From JAAOZN01 sp964421575 (GTDB lineage: Archaea > Thermoproteota > Nitrososphaeria > Nitrososphaerales > JAAOZN01), in the NCBI GenBank assembly GCA_964421575.1, contig CAYQXI010000051.1, forward strand, positions 1 to 8,032: DNA of 8,032 nucleotides, written 5' to 3'. The notes under the pieces are model-generated. The model did not search any database. It had not been told where the DNA came from and saw nothing but the letters and a program-made list of their open reading frames with translations. Made by a program: the position numbers and the translations under genes. Each line of letters begins with the position of its first letter. Positions within the stretch are counted from its first letter, which is position 1. Shown here in pieces: positions 1 through 6,849 of this stretch.

Positions 1-19
1 TCTGTGTTACAAGTGTAGG

Positions 20-31
20 GCTTAAATTTAC
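20..31 (+). promoter_or_regulatory. TATA box of the tRNA-Leu gene
   Basis: An AT-rich element (TTAAATTTA core, about 22-30) is centred about 30 bp before the first base of the mature tRNA. That suits an archaeal TATA box with transcription starting a few bases before the tRNA. No clear purine-rich BRE precedes it. The call rests on position and composition only. Confidence 0.5.
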
Positions 32-55
32 CCTATTGAGATAGCACTACTGTGC

Positions 56-143
56 GCGGGGGTCGCCAAGCCAGGTCAAAGGCGCGAGGCTTAGGACCTC
101 GTCCCATAGGGGTTCGTGGGTTCAAATCCCACCCCCCGCACCA
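56..143 (+). tRNA. tRNA-Leu (anticodon UAG), CCA encoded
   Basis: This is a class II tRNA that decodes CUA and, by wobble, other CUN leucine codons. The full cloverleaf is visible. The acceptor stem pairs GCGGGGG (56-62) with CCCCCGC (133-139), the discriminator base is A140, and CCA is encoded at 141-143. The D stem is GCC/GGC (65-67 and 81-83). The anticodon stem pairs CGAGG (85-89) with CCTCG (97-101) around a seven-base loop with TAG at 92-94. A long variable arm (about 102-115) contains a CCC/GGG hairpin, as expected for leucine. The T stem GTGGG/CCCAC (116-120 and 128-132) encloses TTCAAAT. There is no intron. A TATA box lies about 30 bp upstream. Confidence 0.97.
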
Positions 144-251
144 GTTAGTCACTCACATCTGCTTGAGTAGGAGCTGCTGGTAAAAGCGGTTGGTCTTGGA
201 ACGCTGCATAGTTTGCGGGGTCCATAGAGTTTTTGCTTTCTTAATGAGATG

Positions 252-3200
252 TTAGATCTTTCTTATCTCCATAATTTCTTGGTGCAGATTCTTTAAGATT
301 TCGTTGTAATCGGCTTTTCCTTGCTCCACTAAGTCCATGAGCGTCTCGAGTCTCTTTGTAGTCTCATCCGATATATATTGTTTGAAGTTTTGGTTTAAGT
401 ATGTGTAAACCTTGTAGCCTAAGAATGTGCTGATGAGTCTATTCTTCTTCTCAACAACATACTTCCTTTCAAGGAGTGTGGAGACGATCTTTGCGTAGGT
501 GCTCGGTCTTCCCACACCCTTCTCCCGCATCAGCGATATCACCTCTCCTTGGCTGTAGGGTCTTGCTAGAGGTAGATAGAGTAGCCTTGCGAACTTTAAC
601 TCATATTCGCCCTCTTTGACTGGGCTTGTAACCTTTATGGGTAGCACCTTGTTAAAGCCTTCGCTAACTATGTTTACCGGATTTTCGACCGCCGTCTCAT
701 TCCCATCTATCAGAACCTTAAACCTTTGGTAGAGAAGCCTAACCTCTTTCATCTGACTCGCAATAAAGCGCTTGAAAATTAAGTCATAGAGATGGAAATG
801 GTCGTGGGTGAGCGTTTTGGGAAACCTTAAGATTCTAAGGGATAGGAGGTGCTCCAATCTTTCAGCATCCACCGCCTTTGTGGGTCTTATACATTCGTGC
901 GCACCCTCCATCGCGTATCTTCTAGGAACAAAGAGATCTGGAAACCTCTCTTGTATGTACTCCCTAGCTATACCTACGCCGACCGCGGAGACGGTTGTCG
1001 AGTCTGTTCTATGGTAAGTGCACAAACCGACTTCAAACAAGTCTTGCGCGATCATCATAGCCTTTGTTGCAGAGAAACCCAGCTTTACTGACGCATCACG
1101 GAGAAGCGTATCTGTCGTATAGGGGGGAGGTGGGTTAATTGTTCTCTCTTCGCTTCCTAAACTCTTTATCTTCGCTTTAAGGCTTTGAAGCGGTGACTGT
1201 AAGGTTGGGTCTTCAACAGAAACCTTTAAGCCGTTAGGGAGAATCGCTAACAAAACCTTCTTTTTCTTCCTCGACTCGCATACCCGCTCGATTATCCAAC
1301 CCAAAACCGGTGTCTGAACCCTTCCAGCCGAAAGCCTATAGTTTTGGAAGCGGTGCCAGAGTTTTCGGCTGAGCTCGAACCCCATCCATCTATCCTCTAT
1401 GCGGCGGACGAGCTGGGCTTTAACCATTCTCAGATTTATCTCACGCCTCTCTCTTAGAGCGTTGAGGAAGGCTTTCTTTGTTATTTCGTGAAACTCAAGC
1501 CGCTCAATACGACTGTTCAGAGAGTAAAGCGAGCAGTACACGTCATAAGCGATCTTTTCACCCTCAATATCTGGGTCTGTAGCGACAAAAACACGATTAA
1601 CTTCTAAGGCGATCTTTCTCATAGCTTTCACAAGATCTCTCTTTGTGTAATATTCAGAACTCTTACATTTTGGACAGAACTCTAATCCAGTAAACTGCTC
1701 CCCGCATTTCGCGCATTTCTTGATGAAGTCATATACTGGTATGTATCGTCCATCTTCAATTCTGACACCATGGAGACCCTCGTTCAGAACTAGGTCGAAA
1801 ATGTGCCCCATGGTAGGAACGATGTTGAGCACAAATTCACCTGTGCTTACCTCATAAACCGTTATGCTATCGATTTTTCTCTTGAAGGGTCTACCAAAGA
1901 ACCTCGAAATAGTTCTGGCCTTTGTGGGTGATTCGACGACCAACAAAGCTGTTTTTACGAAATCTTTAATCCTCTTAGAGATCTTCCCCTCCCTAATCTC
2001 TCTTATAACCTTTCTATCCTCATCTATCCCCCTAAACCACCGTTCAACTGCCTTCTCATCATACTCTATCGGCGAAAACTCGCCAAGTATAAACTCCAAC
2101 CTCTTCTTGAGCGAGTAGAAGGCCTTCTCATCATCTACGAGGATAAAGCTTGCACCACGCGTTATTCCACCAGCAAACATCCTCGACGCTCTTCCAGATG
2201 CTTGAAGGTAAGCCACAGGGTCAGCTATAACAAGATGCAGATCACTGTCTCTCTTTTTTAGGGATATTTCCTTGCTATTTGTGATCTCTTCAACAACTTT
2301 CGGAGTGACCGCCTCTTTTAAGAAGTTTCTGGAATCCAAAACAACCCGTTTAACATACTCGTCAAAACCTTCTAGTTGAACACCCTTTTCTATGGCTTCT
2401 TTTACTCTTTCAACGATTTGTTTGTTCAGAGGTAGGATTCTGCGCAGTGTTTCGATGATTTGGCTAGCCTTCTCTTGTTTGGATGGTTCAAGAAACTCTC
2501 GGATGTTTTTGATAAGTGTTAGAAGCTTGACTGGGTTATATTCCTCCCAGCTCAGTTTCACCTCCATTCTCGGGATTCCCGCAAAGATTACGTATCGGAT
2601 TCTTTCTGGGAGATCTATACCCCTTGCCAGCGGGCTTCGGAAACTCGCAACACCTATCAAGACATCATATTCGCCTCTCTCAAAGCTAAGAATCATTTCC
2701 TCGTCCATCTTTGTGTAAACGTAGGCTCGCACACCACGCAGGTTTAAGAACTCTCCAAGCTTAACGGCGTACTCTTTGCCAAGTGCCGAAGGAACGAAGA
2801 CTAGGCAGCCACCGCCGAACTTGTTTATGAGGGATAAGACCTGTTGTTCAACTTGGCTTTCTACAGCCAAGTAATAGTCTTTTATGTTTCTGAGGAATTC
2901 GGGTTTGAAGCCTATCTGGAAGTTGAGGAGCTCCTCGAAGAGTTTTATCCTCTTTGTCCTTTTAGCTTTTACCGTTGCGCCTGAAACCACAAGGAGGCCT
3001 ATTCTGTTTTGACGCTTGTAGTCTTCAATTCTGCTTCGAATCTCTCTAATTTTCTCTAAGACTTCTGAGGGCTGTTTTCCCATTCTTCTAAGGCGGTTCG
3101 CCTCCTTCCTTAGCTCTATGATCTGGAAGGCTGAAGATATTATTTCATTGTTAAACCCGAGAATCGCAACGATCTTGTCTATATTATGTGGGGACTTCAG

Positions 3201-3839
3201 AAAAGAGTCTACGTCATCTACAAAAACGAAACCAAAACTCTTGCTTTCTAAAACCTCAAAGTGATTTATTAGAAACCTTTCTGTCGTCACTAAGATGTCA
3301 AATTCGCCCTTAGCCACCTTTTCTAGGACTTCTTTACGCTTAACTTCGTCCAAGCCTGCGTGATAATATAGCCTTCTCACCTTAACACCAAGTTTCTGCG
3401 TGTATGTGTCTATCCGCTCCACAACTTGTTGCACAAGTAGTGCTGTTGGCAATACGATGTAACTCTTATGACCATTGGTTGCAAAATAAAGGGCGGAAAC
3501 AGTCCCAAGAACGGTCTTCCCAACGCCTGTTGGTGCAACTATAGAGAAGTTGCTGTTTAATAGGATTCTTCTAGCCCATGTTTCTTGAAGAGACCACATC
3601 CTCTGCCCGACAGCCTTTCTAAAGAATAGGGAAAAATCCCTAAACCTTTTGTGGAAAGTGAAGATATCCTCTGCAAAATAGAGCCTACCCCTCTCCTTCA
3701 AAAGCTTTAAGATCTGTGACCAGCCTTCAACACCCTCGGTCTTATCAAGACATTTTTCACAAACACCGATCTTGAGAAGCCTATCATTGGATATCACCCC
3801 TTCGCAGTTCACGCATAAACCGTGATAACTGATCCACAT
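252..3839 (-). CDS. rgy: Reverse gyrase (ATP-dependent, positive-supercoiling topoisomerase)
   Basis: This enzyme introduces positive supercoils into DNA using ATP, and is found in essentially all hyperthermophiles. The 1195 residues show a complete helicase plus type IA topoisomerase fusion. Domains in order: an N-terminal zinc finger (C9, C12, C27, C30); a Q-motif-like segment near W82-Q85; Walker A APTGVGKT (102-109); a DEAD-equivalent DDVD (208-211); motif III SGAT (286-289); and motif VI QASGRASR (546-552). The TOPRIM domain begins ALLVVESPTKA with E636 and carries the acidic DPDIEGE motif (755-761). A second zinc finger inserted in it has C709, C712, C722 and C725. The catalytic tyrosine is Y942 in TYHRTDST, and VGRPSTYAKI lies near 1108-1117. 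Length is normal for the family and there is no intein. The ATG at 3837-3839 keeps the first zinc finger; GGGAG directly precedes it, too close for a normal Shine-Dalgarno site. A TATA-like element about 36 bp upstream suggests a very short leader. Confidence 0.98.
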   Translation of the reverse strand: MWISYHGLCVNCEGVISNDRLLKIGVCEKCLDKTEGVEGWSQILKLLKERGRLYFAEDIFTFHKRFRDFSLFFRKAVGQRMWSLQETWARRILLNSNFSIVAPTGVGKTVLGTVSALYFATNGHKSYIVLPTALLVQQVVERIDTYTQKLGVKVRRLYYHAGLDEVKRKEVLEKVAKGEFDILVTTERFLINHFEVLESKSFGFVFVDDVDSFLKSPHNIDKIVAILGFNNEIISSAFQIIELRKEANRLRRMGKQPSEVLEKIREIRSRIEDYKRQNRIGLLVVSGATVKAKRTKRIKLFEELLNFQIGFKPEFLRNIKDYYLAVESQVEQQVLSLINKFGGGCLVFVPSALGKEYAVKLGEFLNLRGVRAYVYTKMDEEMILSFERGEYDVLIGVASFRSPLARGIDLPERIRYVIFAGIPRMEVKLSWEEYNPVKLLTLIKNIREFLEPSKQEKASQIIETLRRILPLNKQIVERVKEAIEKGVQLEGFDEYVKRVVLDSRNFLKEAVTPKVVEEITNSKEISLKKRDSDLHLVIADPVAYLQASGRASRMFAGGITRGASFILVDDEKAFYSLKKRLEFILGEFSPIEYDEKAVERWFRGIDEDRKVIREIREGKISKRIKDFVKTALLVVESPTKARTISRFFGRPFKRKIDSITVYEVSTGEFVLNIVPTMGHIFDLVLNEGLHGVRIEDGRYIPVYDFIKKCAKCGEQFTGLEFCPKCKSSEYYTKRDLVKAMRKIALEVNRVFVATDPDIEGEKIAYDVYCSLYSLNSRIERLEFHEITKKAFLNALRERREINLRMVKAQLVRRIEDRWMGFELSRKLWHRFQNYRLSAGRVQTPVLGWIIERVCESRKKKKVLLAILPNGLKVSVEDPTLQSPLQSLKAKIKSLGSEERTINPPPPYTTDTLLRDASVKLGFSATKAMMIAQDLFEVGLCTYHRTDSTTVSAVGVGIAREYIQERFPDLFVPRRYAMEGAHECIRPTKAVDAERLEHLLSLRILRFPKTLTHDHFHLYDLIFKRFIASQMKEVRLLYQRFKVLIDGNETAVENPVNIVSEGFNKVLPIKVTSPVKEGEYELKFARLLYLPLARPYSQGEVISLMREKGVGRPSTYAKIVSTLLERKYVVEKKNRLISTFLGYKVYTYLNQNFKQYISDETTKRLETLMDLVEQGKADYNEILKNLHQEIMEIRKI

Positions 3840-3870
3840 CTCCCATCACTCAAGAGCGACTTTCGGAATA

Positions 3871-3879
3871 GTTTAAAAC
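3871..3879 (-). promoter_or_regulatory. Likely TATA box of reverse gyrase
   Basis: Read on the minus strand, a TTTTAAA element is centred near 3875. Transcription would then start around 3849, leaving a leader of about ten bases before the ATG. A second AT-rich element (TTTTAATAT, about 3886-3894) lies slightly farther upstream and could serve instead. The call is based on spacing and composition. Confidence 0.45.
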
Positions 3880-4006
3880 ACACATATTAAAAGATATTTT
3901 CTGAGGAAAATTAACACCGAACTAGCTCATAAAAACGCTTGTATTCTTAGAGGGTTCTGACCACTGATAAATAAATGCTGAAAATTCTTACATTCATTAC
4001 CTTCTT

Positions 4007-5755
4007 TTACTCTAGGATCTGAAGGTTGTTGATCTTCTGAGGCGTGTTCGGCTGCTCTTTGATAACAATTTTAACTATTTCGCTGACAGGGATAAGCTTC
4101 TTCTTATTGGGATCGAAGGCGTCTAGCATGATTTTGAAACCTCTTGTGGTTTCGGTTAATTCGTAGTATCTGTTTAAGAGGTGTAACGCCCTCAAGTTAC
4201 GCAAAACAGTCAGATCCTCTAAAACGATCTTCAAGACACCCTCGAATTCTATTGACATATATTTTTCAACACAGCTGTTTAGTTCAAATGCGAGTTTCTT
4301 TTCATTAAGCCGCTGAGTACTAGCCAACACCTCTACCGCAACTGCGCAGCTTGGATGTTTTAGATATAGGTCTGGTTTGAAGCTCCAAGTCTGGGGTGGT
4401 TCGGCTAAAACAAGACCTAGCTTTTTGTCGTTAAGTAAGCAGTTTGCTACTTGTTGCCTTAACCTGTAGTGTTGCTCATCTTCATCTTCAAAGCGTTCTA
4501 CCAGCTTCTTTTCTTTAAACTCTTTGTCAGCGACTTTTTGCGCCTTTGCGAAGCTGAGTTTTAAGTGCGGAATTAAAGGTATTCTGGTGTTGGACAGCCG
4601 TGTTCCAGCTATTGTTATGAGTATCGTTGATAGGATCACTGAGATGCATATGTCGTTGAAGCTCTGGATGTTAGATAAGCCTTGAGCCGCTACGAGCTGC
4701 GCCACCGCTGCGGCAGCAAGCCCTCTAGGTAGCAGAAACGTCATTATCTTCCGATCTAAACTTAGAATCGGGTCACCTAGGCTCGTTATGTAGACAGCCG
4801 CAGCCCTTGCCAAAAGGAGTAGTAGCGAGACACCAACTCCTATGATGAAATTACTTGGGTTTATAAGGGAAAGTATGATGCCTAGGTAGACAAAAACTAT
4901 GCTCTTCAGTAGGAAGGTAATCTGCTCGTGAAAACCTCTGCTAACCCGATCTAGTTGGCTGGCTAAGTTTAGTTTAAGCTTCTTTGAGATGAGTGTACCA
5001 TTTCCTAAGATTAAGCCGAAGGTTAGTGCTGATATAGCCCCGCTCCCCTGCATCAGTTCAGAAATGCTGTATAAGCCAAGCATTACCCCAAGCGTTAGGA
5101 CACCGTTGTAGTCATCCTCAGTGAAGGTGTTAAGCATCCTCAACCAGACTAAACCCCCAGCAACACCTATTATACCACCTAAGGCGAAGTTATCGAAGAG
5201 GCTCTTCGCTAAGTTCAACCCCTCACTTTGGCTACCTAACCAGATCTTAAGTAAACCGAGGGCGCAGACAATAACCAGCACGTCTGTGACCACGCTCTCA
5301 AGGCTTAGTATCGTTACAATCCGTCTATTTACACTCATCCGATTGACTATCGGGATGACTATCATGGAGCTCGTCCCACCTAACACACAACCAACTATAA
5401 GACCGAAAAGAAGATCCCAGTTAAAGACAAGCACTGTATATGTGGCTACTGTTAGAAACGAGAAGACAAACCCTAATACACCAAGCACTATCGCCCTACC
5501 GCTCTCTTTTAGGGCGTTAACTAGATCCATCTTCAACCCGGAGTCGAATAGGATTAGGGTAATCGCTAGAGAGCTTACAAATGGTGCGATTGGTGCAAGG
5601 TCATCAACCTTAACTATCTGGAGCGCAGGTCCAACTAAAACCCCTAGAAGCATGAGGAAGATTATTTCAGGTAACCCTGTTCTTCGCGAAGCATATACGC
5701 TTATATAGGCGAAGAGAATTATAATCGCTACTAACCCGAAGACCAGTGGCAGCAT
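4007..5755 (-). CDS. Monovalent cation/proton antiporter (CPA/NhaP-like) with extra C-terminal cytosolic domain
   Basis: This is a membrane antiporter of the PF00999 (Na+/H+ or K+/H+ exchanger) superfamily, probably exchanging Na+ or K+ for protons to control pH and ion balance. Residues 1-385 are strongly hydrophobic, with about a dozen membrane segments. Family signatures are visible: LILFDSGLKMD (67-77), GGTSSMIVIP (126-135), ESVVTDVLVIV (153-163, with the T157-D158 pair at the position of the usual ND or DD ion-binding pair) and LPRGLAAAAVAQL (342-354). Residues 390-582 are hydrophilic and belong to no antiporter regulatory domain I recognise; there is no clear TrkA-N or TrkA-C motif. This tail contains FKPDLYL and AVAVEV (459-476), discussed in the findings. 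The ATG start places the first membrane segment immediately at the N-terminus. The zinc-ribbon gene lies 65 bp upstream on the same strand and may be co-transcribed. T-rich stretches after the stop (about 3966-3985, read on the minus strand) could end the transcript. Ion specificity cannot be assigned. Confidence 0.9.
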   Translation of the reverse strand: MLPLVFGLVAIIILFAYISVYASRRTGLPEIIFLMLLGVLVGPALQIVKVDDLAPIAPFVSSLAITLILFDSGLKMDLVNALKESGRAIVLGVLGFVFSFLTVATYTVLVFNWDLLFGLIVGCVLGGTSSMIVIPIVNRMSVNRRIVTILSLESVVTDVLVIVCALGLLKIWLGSQSEGLNLAKSLFDNFALGGIIGVAGGLVWLRMLNTFTEDDYNGVLTLGVMLGLYSISELMQGSGAISALTFGLILGNGTLISKKLKLNLASQLDRVSRGFHEQITFLLKSIVFVYLGIILSLINPSNFIIGVGVSLLLLLARAAAVYITSLGDPILSLDRKIMTFLLPRGLAAAAVAQLVAAQGLSNIQSFNDICISVILSTILITIAGTRLSNTRIPLIPHLKLSFAKAQKVADKEFKEKKLVERFEDEDEQHYRLRQQVANCLLNDKKLGLVLAEPPQTWSFKPDLYLKHPSCAVAVEVLASTQRLNEKKLAFELNSCVEKYMSIEFEGVLKIVLEDLTVLRNLRALHLLNRYYELTETTRGFKIMLDAFDPNKKKLIPVSEIVKIVIKEQPNTPQKINNLQILE

Positions 5756-5820
5756 CTCTGCTTGCTTTAGATAGTGATTGGTGTTATGAAGGGGCTTGTC
5801 AAAGAGTTTTGCTCCACAGC

Positions 5821-5991
5821 TTAGTAGCTTATTTCTGAACTTGGTCTAAGAGGGGTTAGCCAACGCTCTCTACGGCAGACCTTACACCTATACTTCACTT
5901 TCGCCTTCCGAGTGGGCATCTCAGGTTCCCTAACGACCTCATGCTCAGTTCTCATTAAGCAGCAATCACAGAAGCGTCGCTCAACCTTCAC
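5821..5991 (-). CDS. Small zinc-ribbon protein, 56 aa, L44e-like motif pattern
   Basis: This short basic protein would read MKVERRFCDCCLMRTEHEVV at its N-terminus. Two Cys-x2-Cys knuckles are visible, C8/C11 (with an extra C10) and C36/C39 in YRCKVCRRE, giving a four-cysteine zinc ribbon. The first knuckle followed by TEHEV and the second preceded by KYR recall ribosomal protein L44e, but 56 residues is well short of the roughly 90 of that family, so it may be a relative, a paralogue or an unrelated ribbon. Start: GTG at 5989-5991. An in-frame TAG lies at 6001-6003, and no other start precedes the first knuckle. A TATA box centred about 26 bp upstream implies a leaderless message. The antiporter gene follows 65 bp downstream on the same strand, so co-transcription is possible. 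Function unknown; nucleic-acid binding is a guess from fold and charge. Confidence 0.8.
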   Translation of the reverse strand: MKVERRFCDCCLMRTEHEVVREPEMPTRKAKVKYRCKVCRRERWLTPLRPSSEISY

Positions 5992-6010
5992 AGCTCTACC
6001 CTACGCAAAG

Positions 6011-6023
6011 AGAAAATATATGC
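6011..6023 (-). promoter_or_regulatory. TATA box of the small zinc-ribbon gene
   Basis: On the minus strand this reads GCATATATTTTCT, a very good archaeal TATA box. Its centre (about 6017) is 26 bp before the G of the GTG at 5991, the usual distance to a transcription start, so transcription and translation probably start at the same base. The AT core is nearly symmetrical, so weak use on the plus strand toward the coiled-coil genes cannot be excluded. Confidence 0.6.
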
Positions 6024-6116
6024 TTTCAAGAAAGATGCAAACCATTTGATAACTGTGGCAACTTGTTTAGGCTACGCTTTTGAAATTCGACACCAAACAC
6101 TAAAGCTGAGTAGGTG

Positions 6117-6389
6117 ATGATGGTGTTGGAGAGCACAAAAAACTATTTGGAGATAAAGCAGAGCTTAGAAGCCCAGATAAGGGCACTAGAAGCCGAACGC
6201 GCACTCCTACTTGAAGAGATACCCAAGCTCAAGGAGCGTGTAGAAGTGCTGAGGCTACAAGCAAAGCTCAAAGCTCTGCAAGGCGAAGTCGATGCCCTAC
6301 GATCCGAGAAGGCAAGCTTAGAGCAAGAGATCTTATCATACGAGCAAGTTGTGGCAGCCGCTCCGGTAACGATACAGGTTGCTACTTGA
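6117..6389 (+). CDS. Coiled-coil protein, 90 aa, first gene of a coupled pair
   Basis: I do not recognise a family. The product is almost entirely a charged alpha-helical coiled coil (about residues 8-77), rich in Leu, Glu, Lys, Ala and Arg with leucines at heptad-like spacing, followed by a short non-helical valine/alanine tail (78-90). It has no cysteines, membrane segment or signal peptide. Residues 16-72 align without gaps to residues 77-133 of the next gene's product. Its stop codon overlaps the next start (TGATG), so the two are almost certainly translated from one message. Start choice is uncertain: GTG 6114, ATG 6117 and ATG 6120 are consecutive in-frame codons, and the strong ribosome-site match AGGTGAT (6112-6118) overlaps them and would better suit GTG 6123 or TTG 6126. 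A structural or oligomerising role is likely; nothing more specific is supported. Confidence 0.75.
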   Translation: MMVLESTKNYLEIKQSLEAQIRALEAERALLLEEIPKLKERVEVLRLQAKLKALQGEVDALRSEKASLEQEILSYEQVVAAAPVTIQVAT

Positions 6390-6811
6390 TGACCGCCACT
6401 TGCCCCAACTGCCGAAATGAAGTTCGGCAGCCTATCAAGATCTGGAGCATACCGGGTGAGCTCGATCAGCAAGGGGGCTTCTCTGAGAAGAAGATAGCAC
6501 TCTATTTATGCGAGAGATGCCAAACAAAGTTCCCTATCGTAGCTGGTTCGAAGAGGTTCAGAATCGTGCACGAAGCCGAGTTGGCGCTGCTTAGAAAGAA
6601 GGCTGCTGAAAAGGAGGAGCTGGCGGTCAAGGTTAGGGAGATGAGTGAGAAGATTCAGCAACTCAGCGTTGAGCTGCAGAGTGTGAAGCAAGAGCTTGAG
6701 TTAGAGCGGCTGCGTAGTAAAAGAGAGAATCTCCATAGCGAAGTTGAGTATCTAAGAGGGGTAAAGCGGGGCTTTCAAGAGGAGCTCGCTAGGCTAGAAG
6801 GTGGAGGGTAG
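6389..6811 (+). CDS. Zinc-ribbon plus coiled-coil protein, 140 aa, second gene of a coupled pair
   Basis: The N-terminal zinc ribbon has C5-P-N-C8 and C41-E-R-C44, flanked by a basic segment. From about residue 60 to 137 the protein is a continuous charged coiled coil. It ends in three glycines. No family is recognised. The ribbon suggests binding of nucleic acid or protein, and the coil suggests dimerisation or pairing with the preceding gene product, to which residues 77-133 align without gaps. The ATG at 6389-6391 shares its A with the TGA of the upstream gene, the classic arrangement for translational coupling. A TTG three bases earlier is possible but less likely. AGGT at 6376-6379 could be a weak ribosome site. 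The gene converges on leucyl-tRNA synthetase with a gap of 33 bp, and a hairpin plus T-rich tract follows the stop. Confidence 0.82.
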   Translation: MTATCPNCRNEVRQPIKIWSIPGELDQQGGFSEKKIALYLCERCQTKFPIVAGSKRFRIVHEAELALLRKKAAEKEELAVKVREMSEKIQQLSVELQSVKQELELERLRSKRENLHSEVEYLRGVKRGFQEELARLEGGG

Positions 6812-6849
6812 CAGAAGTAGAACCACCACCTCACCTTTCTATTTTTATT
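6799..6849 (+). terminator. Hairpin and T-rich terminator of the coiled-coil gene pair
   Basis: AGGTGG (6799-6804) pairs with CCACCT (6826-6831), extended by GG/CC after an A:A mismatch, with a loop of about 15 bases. It overlaps the stop codon of the upstream gene. A pyrimidine-rich tract, TTTCTATTTTTATTC (6836-6849 region), follows on the plus strand, as expected for archaeal U-tract termination. The tract overlaps the end of the convergent leucyl-tRNA synthetase gene. Only the plus-strand side has the T-run. Confidence 0.45.

Noticed and set aside
144..251. Possible gene or RNA between tRNA-Leu and reverse gyrase
   Set aside because: No reading frame, no second tRNA fold and no repeat was found in this 108-bp spacer. 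A plus-strand T-rich stretch (about 230-241) is too far from the tRNA to call its terminator.
5121..5708. Open frame of 195 codons on the plus strand inside the antiporter gene
   Set aside because: It lies entirely antisense to conserved membrane segments and motifs of the antiporter. Its Ser/Thr/Arg/Ile-rich product is a typical complement shadow with no domain.
6105..6120. C/D-box small RNA (GTGATGA with a nearby CTGA)
   Set aside because: The CTGA lies before the C-like box instead of after it, no D box follows at a suitable distance, and the C-like sequence is explained by the ribosome site and start codons.
6143..6472. Open frame on the minus strand across the coiled-coil gene pair
   Set aside because: It is antisense to the coupled coiled-coil and zinc-ribbon frames, which have a clear heptad pattern, Cys knuckles and a TGATG junction. 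The minus product is a low-complexity Ser/Arg/Ala shadow.
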